Assembly (NCBI GenBank): GCA_965247065.1
Contig: CBDFGN010000006.1
Coordinates: forward strand, 2,232,001 to 2,296,000
Direction of reading: 5' to 3'
Origin: CBDFGN01 sp965247065
Lineage (GTDB): Bacteria > Bacteroidota > Bacteroidia > Cytophagales > Cyclobacteriaceae
Length of the DNA: 64,000 nucleotides
Made by a program: the position numbers and the translations under genes. Shown piece after piece: positions 35,487 to 45,800 of this stretch; positions within the stretch are counted from its first letter, which is position 1, and every line of letters starts with the position of its first letter. The notes under the pieces were generated by a model that was not told where the DNA came from, searched no databases, and saw nothing but the letters and a program-made list of their open reading frames with translations.

Positions 35487-36215
35487 ATGAAAGGCCTGGG
35501 TCGGTTTGTGTTGTTTTTAGGCTCCCTGTTCATCAAACGGGAATCTTTCCGAACCTATGTAAATCTTACTTTTCAAGAATCGGTCTCAATCGGGTTCAAC
35601 TCTCTTACTATTGTTATTATCGTCTCCACTTTCATGGGTGCCGTGACCTGCATCCAAACTGCTTACAATTTGATAAGCCCCTTGATTCCCAATTACATCA
35701 TATCCTTGGTGGTAAGGGATATGACCATATTGGAACTTTCCCCCACCATTCTGGCAATCGTCTTTGCTGGAAAAGTGGGCTCCAACATTGCCGGAGAGTT
35801 GGGTACCATGAGAATTACCGAGCAAATAGATGCATTGGAGGTAATGGGAATTAACGCCGGGTCCTATCTGGTTCTGCCCAAAATCCTGGCATCAATAATT
35901 ACGTATCCTATGCTGGTGGTGATTTCTGGATTTTTATCTCTTTTCGGAGGTTATTTAGCAGCAATTGTGACCGGCGTAGTTACTGAGACCGAATATATTT
36001 ATGGAATTCGACTCGACTTTATTGAATTCAATGTCACATTTGCTTTGATAAAGGCCTTTGTCTTTGCCTTTCTGGTGGCATCTATTTCATCCTATAAGGG
36101 ATTTTACACGCAAGGTGGTGCTTTAGAGGTGGGGATTGCCAGCACTAGCGCGGTAACCAACAGCTGCATTGCCATCCTCCTTGCGGATTATCTCCTAGCC
36201 TATCTGCTACTATAA
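35487..36215 (+). CDS. mlaE: MlaE-type ABC transporter permease
   Basis: A 242-residue permease of the MlaE/YrbE family, five or so hydrophobic segments. It has the conserved start TFMGAVTCIQTAYNLI, the ELSPTILAIVFAGKVGSNIAGELGTM block characteristic of the family and VTGVVTETEYIYGIRLDF. In related systems the permease works with MlaF to move phospholipids between the membranes or import steroids/lipids. It precedes mlaF with only 6 bases between them. No MlaD-like gene is adjacent. Confidence 0.9.
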   Translation: MKGLGRFVLFLGSLFIKRESFRTYVNLTFQESVSIGFNSLTIVIIVSTFMGAVTCIQTAYNLISPLIPNYIISLVVRDMTILELSPTILAIVFAGKVGSNIAGELGTMRITEQIDALEVMGINAGSYLVLPKILASIITYPMLVVISGFLSLFGGYLAAIVTGVVTETEYIYGIRLDFIEFNVTFALIKAFVFAFLVASISSYKGFYTQGGALEVGIASTSAVTNSCIAILLADYLLAYLLL

Positions 36216-36221
36216 ACTCTG

Positions 36222-36983
36222 ATGATTGAAGTTCAAAATATAGCCAAGGCCTTCGACGATACTCCCGTGCTACATGATGTAAGCGCTGAGTTTAAAGAGG
36301 GCAAAACCAACCTAATCATAGGAGCCAGCGGCACTGGAAAGACTGTTCTTTTGAAATGCATTGTAGGATTGGTCGAGCCCGACCACGGGGAGGTGTTGTT
36401 CCATGGCAGAGAGTTCACCAAGGCCAATAAAAATCGGAAAATCGAAATCCGGCGGGAGATCGGAATGCTCTTCCAGGGGGGTGCTTTGTTTGACTCCAAA
36501 ACCGTGGAAGAAAATGTTATGTTCCCCCTAAACATCCTCACTAGTATGCGCGATGACGATAAGCTGGATAGGGTGAATTTTTGCCTCAAACGGGTGGGGC
36601 TTGAAAATGTGAATAGCAAAATGCCGTCCGAAATAAGCGGTGGGATGAAAAAACGAGTTGGAATAGCCCGGGCTATTGTGAACAATTCGCGCTATTTGTT
36701 TTGTGACGAACCCAATTCCGGCCTGGATCCGCAAACGGCCAACTTGATCGATGATCTGATTCAAGAAATCACGTACGAGTATCAGATCACTACGATAGTT
36801 GTCACTCATGATATGAACTCAGTAATGGCGATCGGCGATCACGTGATTTTCATGTTCAAAGGCCGTAAGCTATGGGAAGGTATTAGGGAGGAGATTGCCC
36901 ACACCGATGTGGCTGAACTGCAAGATTTTATGTTTGCAAATATCCTAATGAAGTCAGTTAAGAAAGTCGGAGGAGTGGGCTGA
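36222..36983 (+). CDS. mlaF: MlaF-type ABC transporter ATP-binding protein
   Basis: A 253-residue ABC ATPase. The Walker A is GASGTGKTVLLK, the Q-loop is near MLFQGGALFD, the signature is SGGMKKRVGIARAI and the Walker B with Glu is YLFCDEPNSGLDP; the switch His is in VVTHDM. The FQGGALFDS motif and the GMKKRVGIARAI signature are characteristic of MlaF. Together with the upstream MlaE it forms a lipid transporter core in the inner membrane. It is followed by the convergent outer-membrane protein gene after 48 bases. Confidence 0.92.
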   Translation: MIEVQNIAKAFDDTPVLHDVSAEFKEGKTNLIIGASGTGKTVLLKCIVGLVEPDHGEVLFHGREFTKANKNRKIEIRREIGMLFQGGALFDSKTVEENVMFPLNILTSMRDDDKLDRVNFCLKRVGLENVNSKMPSEISGGMKKRVGIARAIVNNSRYLFCDEPNSGLDPQTANLIDDLIQEITYEYQITTIVVTHDMNSVMAIGDHVIFMFKGRKLWEGIREEIAHTDVAELQDFMFANILMKSVKKVGGVG

Positions 36984-37031
36984 GAGCCGAGGGAAGGAAT
37001 AAAATTCAGCTCAAAAGGAAACTACAATGGG

Positions 37032-39784
37032 TCAAAACAGCGCTGTTACCTGCATCCTGCCAATATGTACGGCAGCCCTGTCTTCGGAGATTCGGCCGTC
37101 ATAATTGACGGTGAGCTGCAGACCGCTCAGAATTTTTCTTTGATACATGAGGTTCCATGTGTAATTGCCTCCTGGGCGGAGCGCCTCCAACAGTTCATAA
37201 CCGACTGGAGTATTAGGGTCTCCCTCAAATTCGATTTGCAGGAATCTAAAACCTGAACTAAAGTTACTCTTGGTAGCGCGATTCCACCTGGCTTCAAAGG
37301 AGATCTCATTGATCTTCGACTTCTCGCCCGCACCTTCAAGGTACACGTTATTCTTAAATGAAAACCTATAGTTCCAGTTTAGTCGGACGCGAGTTGAGGG
37401 TTGCCAACTTAATCCCGGAAGCAAATCGTAGGCCTGGATCCGGTAATTCCTGGTGAGGAGATAATCTGAAGCATTGCCGATGATGTAATTTCTGCTACCA
37501 AACTTCAAATTGTATTCTCTGGCGAGATTAAGTCTTCCATTCATGCTGTACTGATGGCGGACCCTCGACTCAAAACCATCAGTCAACAGTTGCTTGCGAG
37601 CTGAACTGGAATAAGCCCCATCGACCCCATACTTGGATTGAGCCCGGTTGAAAAAGAATGTAGTGCGGAAATTCTCTCTAAGAGAAAGCAGGTTTTCATC
37701 CATAATGTTTCTCTCCCAGGGATTGAATCTAGAACCAAGATCATCGTCTGTTGTCTTTTTGTCTATCGTCCAGCTGGTGTTATTGGAGAATTTGGAGAGG
37801 AATTGTTTGGCACCGCCCACCTGTGCCCAATTGCGTGGCATCTTGGCATCAAACTTAAAATTGAACAGGTTATTATTAGCCAGGACATAATCATCTGTGG
37901 GCAGAAAGATTTTGGCAAAGTTGCGCTCATCATGGTTTATGGCTTCATAAAACTCATTCAAATCCTGGACCCCATCCTGGTTGTCATCCCTCCAGGTATG
38001 AGTACCCTCTCCGGGATTAACCTCAAGGAACACAAACTCCCTCTTCAGCTCGCGGCTATTGGCAACAGCATAGGTCAGTTCGGTTCGCAGGTGTTTTTTA
38101 AAGGCATTGCCAAACCAATCCACTCGGGACGTAACTGAATGTTCTGACCTATCCTGTGGATCGAGATTGAGGTCTGGATTTATGTTCTCAAGATTACGAT
38201 AGGTGAATGTGAGATCGAACCTGCTATGGGATTTGATCCGGGAGCTAACCATCAAATTCGCAGTACGCGCTAAATCGTTTTTCTTTAGCTCTCCTAACAT
38301 TGGGGCACGATCTTCGCGAATGCTGTAATTCAACTCGACCTTGGTTCTTAGAGAGTCATTGGTCCGCAAGAAAAACCTGTGTTCCCTGAAGTTGTTGGCC
38401 GTACTTACAATCGAATCCGAAGGCCTATAGGTCACTTGGTTACGATCCAGTCTATAAGAGTATCCGGGAACCAGGTACTTGGTGGCATAGAAGGTGGTCA
38501 GGTTGGTCCTGATCCAATCTGAGTGATAGCTAGATTGATCGTTCTGCGTCATAAATAGATCTCCCGCAACGTTCCAACTGCCTATTTGCTGAGCGGCTTC
38601 AAATAAATGCTGATTTCCGTCAACCGATTGTCCCCGCTTTCGGGATGATAGTTGGTAATTAACGTAATTGCTTATATCTTTTTTCAGCCCCATAGATAGG
38701 TTCAAAATATGGTCTTGGGCTGGCTTCGTTTCGGTTTCAGGATTAAAACTCCAGTCCCGATCAAATTCAATATACCGGTATCGGTCAATAGGTTGGAAGT
38801 ATCTATCGTTATATTCAAAACTCAGATCCCCCGCTAATTTGTAGCTCGAAACTGCACCAAGCGGCCGACCTTTGCTGGTTAATCCACCCTTGTAAGCCCT
38901 ACCCTGATTGTCATCGTTATCAATCCTGGAGAATAGATTCAAATCATGATTGGACCAGGCAATCTCGCTGAACACTGATTCGTACTCGGAAAGGTTATAT
39001 TGAGCCCCCAATGTGATCATTTGCTTTTGATTGGGTGTAGGCACCCTGATAATAGGCTGGAAATCACCCTGGGAACGGCCATCAACCGGAGCCACCCATT
39101 GGTAAACCCTTCCATTTGCAGTGGTAGACTTCAAGATGTAGTTGCCTCGGTTGGCACTCACCTGGGAGAACTTTACCGAGTATCTGGCATCTGCGGGATC
39201 TACAGACCTTTGATAAATCACATGAGTTACTCCCTGGACCAGGGTGTCTGTTTTCCGGTAAAGGATCCGATTCTGGGTGAATTCCACGCTATCCGCACCA
39301 GAGATTACGGCAAGATCCAGGTTATCTCCGATCTGTGAGAGACGATCGATTTCATCTTGGTTCAGATTCACTAGCAAGGGCCGTTTTGGATTGTCTTTTT
39401 CTGAATAAACCTGGGTATAAACCTTTAGATCGCCGAGTTGCTGGTTATGATAACCGGCTACAACAGTGCGCGAATAATTCTGGACGAAAAATTCGTAATC
39501 TACCCTTATTCTGGAAAACTTGGTGATCAACACTTTATTGGTGAACGTGATCTCCCCAAGATTATAGTCGATAATATAGTCGTAGTTAAAACCACGCTGC
39601 AACGGTTTTCCGTCAAGGAATACCTTTTCTGAGTTTGCCATAACAGTGACAAATCTTTGCGCTTCTGGACCCTGAACTTTGTAGGGACCTAAAACCCCTT
39701 CTACTACTTCCATAATAATGGAAGCAAACTGTCCTTTGGCCACCGAAACTCCAAGGCCCGTTTCAGCTTTTGATTTGTCACCTA
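37032..39784 (-). pseudogene. Large outer-membrane protein, C-terminal part split by IS630 element
   Basis: The C-terminal 917 or so codons of a gene whose start lies at 41731. They begin LGDKSKAETGLGVSVAKGQF and contain FNYDYIIDYNLGEITFTN, then long alternating strands (RFSFKNNVYLEGA, LTVNYDGRISEDR) ending IGRMQVTALF, like a large outer-membrane barrel. The frame joins exactly to the N-terminal part once the IS630 element and one copy of the TA are removed: KTKYE + LGDKSK. Total length would be about 1,163 residues. I do not recognise the family; similar strands occur in large surface proteins of Bacteroidota. Confidence 0.75.
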
Positions 39785-39792
39785 GTGTCATG

Positions 39793-40428
39793 TCAAGTTC
39801 GAATTGACGGATAAAGCTTTTTTAATTTTATCCGTGCATCTTTTGTTGTAAAGCGCCAATCAATACTGGCGTTCTTGTTGTTTCGATGTTCCTCCCATGC
39901 TTTCACTTCTTTTCGGATTATCTCCATACTGTCAATTCGTCTACTTAAGCATTGTCTGGAAAGCACACTGAGTTCAATTTCTGCCATGTTCAGCCAGCTT
40001 CCATGTTTTGGTGTATATACAAGCTCAAACCGATCCCATATTCTTTTTGCTTCTTCGGGAGGATATGTTTCATATAAGGAGGCAGCTGTATGTGTGATAT
40101 AATTGTCCATCACTAAGGTGATCTTCCCAGAATCAGGATACATCTGATCAGCAATCTCTTTGATGAACTTAGCCCAGTCTTTCCGGGTTTTCCTCTCGGT
40201 AAGCTTAACCATTCGCTTTCCTGTGACCGGCTCACTGGCAATAAACACATTACACACCCCGCAACGCCGGTATTCATAATCCACCCTGGTTGCTTTGCCC
40301 TTTTGCATCGGCTCGGTTATCCTGGTTTCCTTAATCAATTGTTTGGGCGTTTCATCCATGCATACTACCGGACTTTCAGGATCATAAGGCCGTTTATACA
40401 CATCTAACACCTGCTCCATGTGTGCCAC
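39793..40428 (-). CDS. IS630 family transposase, DDE catalytic part
   Basis: A 211-residue frame with the IS630/Tc1-mariner DDE core: the first Asp is in VVCMDETPKQ, the second in ITLVMDNYITHTA, and the third acidic residue in GSWLNMAEIELSVLSRQCL. The frame continues in front of the annotated start as ALKPWKVSQWIIPPKSDSS, which is the expected linker from the HTH part. The two frames are offset; linkage would need a shift at the A-rich run near 40490-40496. The start as an independent protein (GTG 40428) is uncertain. Confidence 0.85.
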   Translation of the reverse strand: MAHMEQVLDVYKRPYDPESPVVCMDETPKQLIKETRITEPMQKGKATRVDYEYRRCGVCNVFIASEPVTGKRMVKLTERKTRKDWAKFIKEIADQMYPDSGKITLVMDNYITHTAASLYETYPPEEAKRIWDRFELVYTPKHGSWLNMAEIELSVLSRQCLSRRIDSMEIIRKEVKAWEEHRNNKNASIDWRFTTKDARIKLKKLYPSIRT

Positions 40429-40432
40429 AAAG

Positions 40433-40924
40433 CTACTGTCGGATTTGGGGGGAATAATCCACTGGCTTACCTTCCAGGGTTTTAAGGCGTTTTTTTAAAA
40501 CGGTACGCACCGTTTCGTGAGAAATGCTGTCAGTATATTGAAGCTCTACCATCTTATCTGACAGCAGCCGAAGCGACCATCGGGCATATCCTTCAGGTGG
40601 TTTACTGCAGCACAGCGCTATCAGATGCGCTTCGATGTCACCATCTACCTTACGACTATAGGTCCTGGTGGTTGGTTTGCGCTCCAATACCGCCTCAAAG
40701 CCTTCTTCTACAAATCGTTTTTTGACCCGGTCAATGGTACGCATGCCTACCTTCAGTACCTTGCTGATCTGCTCATTGGTTACCTTCTCTGCATATGGTC
40801 CCTTATCACAGTTCAACAAAATATATGCGCTGCGAAACTTTTGAGAAGTATGCTTGCCTTTGTTAATAATTGCCATTAGCTCTTGGCGTTCCACTTTTGC
40901 TAATGTCACTTTATATCTTGCCAT
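40433..40924 (-). CDS. IS630 family transposase, N-terminal helix-turn-helix part
   Basis: A 163-residue frame from ATG 40924 (MARYKVTLAKVERQEL). It contains the winged or homeodomain-like helix-turn-helix of IS630 proteins (NEQISKVLKVGMRTIDRVKKRF) and a second DNA-binding part (WSLRLLSDKMVELQYTDSISHETVRTVLKKRLK). After LKKRLK the frame ends within 20 residues at 40433. The run of seven A (minus strand, 40490-40496) just before this point is a plausible slip site that would join it to the DDE frame. Confidence 0.85.
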   Translation of the reverse strand: MARYKVTLAKVERQELMAIINKGKHTSQKFRSAYILLNCDKGPYAEKVTNEQISKVLKVGMRTIDRVKKRFVEEGFEAVLERKPTTRTYSRKVDGDIEAHLIALCCSKPPEGYARWSLRLLSDKMVELQYTDSISHETVRTVLKKRLKTLEGKPVDYSPQIRQ

Positions 40925-40990
40925 AATCTTTAAGTTTGATGTACGGCAAAGATACAAAAATATTACGTCATATTATAATTGACATGACAC

Positions 40991-41731
40991 TAGTTCGTAC
41001 TTTGTTTTCAATTGCACTCCCTGAACATTCTTATTATAGCGAAGGAAGTGGGAGGCCGGTTGATTGTTCGACACAGGATCTTCAAACAATACATCTCCTG
41101 CGGTAATGGAAAAGTTATCATTGAATATTTGCATGAAAACTTTGTCGAACTCCTGTAGCTGAAGGGTGTTGCCCTCTGGTTGAAACGGAATATTTTGATC
41201 GGTAATTACGGCCCTAATATTTAGATCATCGGTGATCTTTCCTTGGAGTTGCAGGTTCAACTGGCCATTTACAAAGACGTTTTGAGTGTTACCGAAGGAA
41301 ATACTTCGAGTGATGCTTCCGGTCTTGGTTAGTCCCGAACTTGGAAAAAGTTCTTCCTTTGGCAGGCCAAAACCTGCTACCACCGGTGCAGGGGCTTTAA
41401 ACAGAGCATTGGAATCATACTGAGCCAAGCTGCGATTTTGCCAGGTTCGATGCAACGCAAATGGCAATTGTGAATAACATACCTCGACCGTATCCAAGCC
41501 ACCCCGGGTGTTGACTCTGACTTTGCCTGTCGTCAGATCATAATCCACGTCGGCCTGGTAGTCGAGCATAGTGGATATCCGGATAGACGAAGGATCAATT
41601 GAAAGGCTGTCAAGAATAACAGCTTCTCCTGATGCTGAAATCCATCTGCAAACTTGGGCAGTGTGTTGAGCGGATGACCCGAAAGGGATTACAAAAATTA
41701 TGTATATTACAACGTACCTCCTGCAGCCCAT
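40991..41731 (-). pseudogene. Large outer-membrane protein, N-terminal part split by IS630 element
   Basis: The first 246 or so codons of the split gene. A signal peptide (YVVIYIIFVIPFGSSAQ) is followed by a beta-rich domain (ILDSLSIDPSSIRIS, VNGQLNLQLQGKITDDLNIRAVITD, ITAGDVLFED) and ends KTKYE at the IS630 insertion. The last codons as read (LVSCQL) come from the element. It shares one base with the stop of the histidine kinase gene (41731), so it was the last gene of that unit. FSITAGDVLFED and DNIPFQPEGN patterns recall outer-membrane usher-like or T9SS-associated proteins, but no firm match is claimed. Confidence 0.75.
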
Positions 41732-44700
41732 TACTCAACCAAAGGTAAGGATATAAAGAAAGAGGTTCCGACACCCTTTTTGGTTTCAAACCAGATACGA
41801 CCCCCGGCATGTTCGATGCCTCGTTTGGCTATTGCCAGGCCGATTCCAGAACCATTAGTCTTGGTACTGAAATTTGGCATGAAAACCTTTCTCTGGATTG
41901 AGTCAGGGATCCCATCTCCATTGTCCTTAACTTCGATTAATACTCTGTTTCCATCTTTCGTAACCAGCCTCACTCCTACTTTAGGATCACGGTACTTTGG
42001 TACCGCCTGGAAGCCATTGATAATCAAATTGGTTATTATTCGGCTCAGCAATTGCTCATCTCCGAGCACTGGGAATTCTCCTTCCGGGATATTAGAAATC
42101 ATCTTACCCTCTCCGTTATCATATAGGGATACTGTTTTCCTTAGCACCGAAGCTAATTCAAGCTTCTCGGTTTTAGGGCTTGGCATCTGAGCGAATGAAG
42201 AAAACGAGGTGGCAATGTCGCTCAAGGTCTGTATCTGATGAAGAAGGTTATTTACCGGTTTTTCAATATTCTCCGGTTTCTGCTCGTAAGTCGCCAGCAT
42301 CCTTTTAAGATGCTGAAGTGAGAGCTTCATAGGTGTTAAAGGGTTCTTGATCTCATGTGCCACCTGCTTCGCCATCTCTCTCCACGCCGATTCCTTTTCG
42401 GTTTGGGCCAGGGCGTCTTTGCTGGCCTCTAACTTCACCAGCATGCGGTTATATTCGCCAACTAACATGCCTATCTCATCATCCGATTCCCAATTGACAG
42501 GTTCGTCTAATGCCGACAAATTGGTCTTTTTGATCCTTTGGGTAATGAAGTTTAGAGGGAATGTCAAAGTGCGGGATGCAAAAAATGAAACGATAAGAAA
42601 CAAGATGAATATAAAAATGAAAATATTGATAATGTTGGTAAGGACCGAAACCAATTGAGAATCCAATTCCAATCCAGACTCGAAGAACGGGATGCTGATT
42701 ACTCCGATGAGATCGTCAGAATCGAATGAGCGAATTGCCACGTACGAGGATTTATACTTCAACGATCCTACAGATTCATCCAGGATCAACCAATCTCCGT
42801 CTTTTTCCTTCAGATTTATATAAGCCACCGGATTTACAAAAGGCGATAGCAACTTGTTTTCATAAATTCCCGGTTGACTCGACGCGATTAGCTGACCCTC
42901 GGCATTGAAAAGGTTGATATCCGTTTCAGTGAAATTGGCTATTTCGGTCACCACCAGGGACAGGTTATCTCGGGTTATCTGGCTGCTCTGGTAAGCTGTT
43001 AGCTTTCCTGCAAGGCCCCTGCGAATGCTTTCACTCTTGGACTTATATTCATTGATGACTGATTTTCTATTAGCATTTTGGATGAAACTTAAGGTCGCCA
43101 ACGAGACCATAAATAATGGAACAATAAATGCGAGGTTCAGGTAAAGCTGAATGCGGGTTGCATAATTGACCTTAAATTTCTGAATACTTGACCCGGAAAC
43201 GTAAACCAAGATCCAGATCAAGATCCAGAATATCAGTTCCAGGAACAGGAAAGAGAAATTGGAAATTATTCGTGCCACCGGATATTTGGCGCTGGAAATA
43301 ACCAAGCGCTCATCCCCCTCCGCAACTAGTCCCAGATGATGAAAGTCGGCTTGGTTTAGTCCTTTTTGGTAAAGCACCGGATCATTAAGTGTCCTCAGAT
43401 TCAGATCTCGAGAATAATTGAACTCTCCGGAACTGGTGTTCAGATCATTACCTGAATACAAGGCATAATTATAATTCTTGTTTTGAAAAGCTGATAAATA
43501 TCGCCGGTCAATCAGAAGTTCGGGATATACCGATCGGGGAGTGAACCTTCTAAGTTTTAGATCGATCAGAATATAACCTACATTTCGGTCCCTTCTTTTG
43601 ATTTCGATAAAGCTCAGGTATCGCTGAAGAAATCGGGCGTCAGCCGTATTTATAAACACCAGGTTCTGGTAGTTGGTCTCATTTCTTGGATTATCGAACA
43701 GCTCTTTCCACGAGTGGAAATTGGGGACGTTCCTATCCCGAAGTGACTGACCACGGGCGTCGAACAGCAATACATCGATGTCAAATTTATCGAAATAGCG
43801 ATTCAGGAAAATCCGTAGGATTTTCTCCTCCACATCCTCCTTGGAAGCAAATGGGCTAAACAAGCTATTTCTAATATATGGATCTCGCTCAATTTTACCG
43901 GAAGCCTCGAACAGCAAGAATTCCGCCAGGTTATCTCCTTCGAGAAGAAGCTGATTGGCGAAACGTTGCTTATCACTTATTTGACGGTTCTTCTCTAAAT
44001 AGTAAATTGAGTGCGCCCCCAGGATGGAGTTTACCATAGCCCCCACGAAGAAATACAGGAACGTCTGATACTTTATTGTAGACAGGTGTCTAGGAAGGCC
44101 AAAAATGTACAATACGGCAAAATAGGTGAGATTGATTCCCGCCAAAATAAGGGTGGGAATTTGGAGAATGATAGACGTAATCAAAAAAAGGAACGTCGCC
44201 AATAGAAATCGAGAAATAATGTAAAAGCGATGATAATCGCAGAGCTTGAGAAAGGTCCTGAAGACCAGGTGGGCGAAAAGAAAATAGACGGTCGAAAGGA
44301 TTGCGAAGATCAGAAATGAGTAAACCTTCACATACAACACGCCTCCGGGCGACCCGACATCCATGGTGATTCGAGAATTCTCATAGATGGTTTGGAGGAC
44401 GTAAAAGTTAAAGTAAAGGGCACCAAAGCTCGCCGTTGCCAGAAAAACTGAAACCAGGGCCTTCCAGGCCGGAGGCAGCTGGGATAGGTCTTCATACAAC
44501 TTAGAGGAGGAGAAGTATCTAAACAAATAACAAACTGCCAACCCCAGGCAGAGCAAGTTCAGAAACAAATCTCCAAGGGACGGATTCAGGCTTGAAGAAG
44601 CAAAGAGCCTAGGATCGAAGATACCGTAAGGACGTATGGAAAATGGAATATCCCAGTTAATCATCACAGCCCTTACCAGTCCGAGGCCCAGGATCAACAA

Positions 44701-45432
44701 AATCAAAGCAAACCTGTTCAGGTCCAATTTAGTCAAGTGGTAAACCCACAAAAACAAATAGGCCACCATTCCCATTATGCCTATCCAAACAAGGAGCACC
44801 ACCAAACCAACCAAAGTTTCTTTGGCTAAATAGTAGTCGGTACCCACCTCTACTGAAAAAAGCTGGCCTGCGTCCCGGTAGTATATTGCACAATTATCCT
44901 GACTCTTACCGAAATAAACCCTGACATCCGGGTTTGAGAATAAGTGTGGATTCCGATAGGACTTCACATAATCATTCTCAAAATCGAACTGAACGTTCAA
45001 TGGAATGAGGTAGAATACTTCATGATAACCCTGGTTAATTTTCAAAAGCATTTTCTTCACCAGGAATTGACCAATCTCGGTTTCCATGAATTTGAAGGTA
45101 TAGTTCCCGAGAAGATATCCATAGGGAAAGAAGAAGCGATAGTCGGACCAATAAACTAGCTGGGCATTGCGGAAAACAAAAAACGGATAGGGGCTGTCGT
45201 GATCAAAATCGCTAAAATCTGCATCCGGGTTACCCGTTAGGATCTCACCGACATGGGACAGGCTCTTATCGACCTTTCCGATCTCGCGGTCCAAATTTTG
45301 GGTAATGTCCCTGATGAAGTCATCGTGGTTTTGCCGCGTCTCAATGAAGAAGTGTTCAGTAATGATCCCAGATAACAGAAACGCAATCGATGCGGCCAGA
45401 ACCAGGTGATATTTCTTATCAGGAGATGCCAT
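41731..45432 (-). CDS. Large membrane sensor histidine kinase, NtrY-like
   Basis: A 1,233-residue membrane histidine kinase. The N-terminal half has many hydrophobic segments (for example near LIFAILSTVYFLFAHL, LLATFLFLITSIILQIPTLIL) and a soluble region of about 200 residues. Another membrane segment (FIFIFILFLIVSFFA) is followed by a HAMP-like linker and then the DHp helix with the phospho-acceptor His in VAHEIKNPLTPMK near residue 1025. The ATPase domain shows the N box NLIINGFQAVP, the G1 DNGDGIP and the G2 GSGIGLAIAKRG. No receiver domain or response regulator is adjacent. It follows the cox cluster after 51 bases and precedes the split outer-membrane gene. Confidence 0.88.
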   Translation of the reverse strand: MASPDKKYHLVLAASIAFLLSGIITEHFFIETRQNHDDFIRDITQNLDREIGKVDKSLSHVGEILTGNPDADFSDFDHDSPYPFFVFRNAQLVYWSDYRFFFPYGYLLGNYTFKFMETEIGQFLVKKMLLKINQGYHEVFYLIPLNVQFDFENDYVKSYRNPHLFSNPDVRVYFGKSQDNCAIYYRDAGQLFSVEVGTDYYLAKETLVGLVVLLVWIGIMGMVAYLFLWVYHLTKLDLNRFALILLILGLGLVRAVMINWDIPFSIRPYGIFDPRLFASSSLNPSLGDLFLNLLCLGLAVCYLFRYFSSSKLYEDLSQLPPAWKALVSVFLATASFGALYFNFYVLQTIYENSRITMDVGSPGGVLYVKVYSFLIFAILSTVYFLFAHLVFRTFLKLCDYHRFYIISRFLLATFLFLITSIILQIPTLILAGINLTYFAVLYIFGLPRHLSTIKYQTFLYFFVGAMVNSILGAHSIYYLEKNRQISDKQRFANQLLLEGDNLAEFLLFEASGKIERDPYIRNSLFSPFASKEDVEEKILRIFLNRYFDKFDIDVLLFDARGQSLRDRNVPNFHSWKELFDNPRNETNYQNLVFINTADARFLQRYLSFIEIKRRDRNVGYILIDLKLRRFTPRSVYPELLIDRRYLSAFQNKNYNYALYSGNDLNTSSGEFNYSRDLNLRTLNDPVLYQKGLNQADFHHLGLVAEGDERLVISSAKYPVARIISNFSFLFLELIFWILIWILVYVSGSSIQKFKVNYATRIQLYLNLAFIVPLFMVSLATLSFIQNANRKSVINEYKSKSESIRRGLAGKLTAYQSSQITRDNLSLVVTEIANFTETDINLFNAEGQLIASSQPGIYENKLLSPFVNPVAYINLKEKDGDWLILDESVGSLKYKSSYVAIRSFDSDDLIGVISIPFFESGLELDSQLVSVLTNIINIFIFIFILFLIVSFFASRTLTFPLNFITQRIKKTNLSALDEPVNWESDDEIGMLVGEYNRMLVKLEASKDALAQTEKESAWREMAKQVAHEIKNPLTPMKLSLQHLKRMLATYEQKPENIEKPVNNLLHQIQTLSDIATSFSSFAQMPSPKTEKLELASVLRKTVSLYDNGEGKMISNIPEGEFPVLGDEQLLSRIITNLIINGFQAVPKYRDPKVGVRLVTKDGNRVLIEVKDNGDGIPDSIQRKVFMPNFSTKTNGSGIGLAIAKRGIEHAGGRIWFETKKGVGTSFFISLPLVE

Positions 45433-45483
45433 TGGAACGCTACCATGGCATTGGCATCAAATCAGGTGCCGGAATGCCGGTTA

Positions 45484-45747
45484 TTATCTATTACGGTTGA
45501 TAAGTGGCAAAGATCGTGACGATCCCGGATTTACTCTACTCTTTCGATACCATAGAAATGCGATGATCATAACCATCAAATAGGGGGCTGCAAACAGATA
45601 CAATATCCCAAAATTGAGGCCGGCAGCAAAACTGGTGTCCCCATTGCTGACGTTATTCTCCACTTGGGTACGGCACATGGCGCATTGGGCCATCATATGG
45701 CCTACATTCATCAGCACCATAAAAAAACCAAGGATCAGGCCCCTCAT
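45484..45747 (-). CDS. Small membrane protein with CxxC (cox-cluster associated)
   Basis: An 87-residue protein. It starts with a hydrophobic signal-like helix (GLILGFFMVLMNVGHMMAQ), then CAMCRTQVENNVSNG with a CxxC pair, and ends with a second membrane helix (GILYLFAAPYLMVMIIAFLWY) and a basic tail. Its position next to the DUF420 and SCO genes suggests a role in copper handling or oxidase assembly; that is inference. I recognise the pattern as common beside Bacteroidota cox clusters but not a named family. Confidence 0.65.
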   Translation of the reverse strand: MRGLILGFFMVLMNVGHMMAQCAMCRTQVENNVSNGDTSFAAGLNFGILYLFAAPYLMVMIIAFLWYRKSRVNPGSSRSLPLINRNR

Positions 45748-45800
45748 ATGACAAAACTACTCAAAAACCAAGGTTTATCCAATCCAACCTACACATGGTA

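Larger units (their letters stand above)
39785..40990 (-). mobile_element. IS630-family insertion sequence at a CTAG site
   Basis: The element of 1,206 bases has perfect 12-bp ends gtgtcatgtcaa (39785-39796) and ttgacatgacac (40979-40990). Both sides are CTA or TAG, so the original target was CTAG with duplicated TA (39783-39784 and 40991-40992). IS630 is known to favour the TA of CTAG. It contains two overlapping-in-function ORFs for the transposase (see CDS entries) and lies inside the large outer-membrane gene, in its own orientation. Confidence 0.9.
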
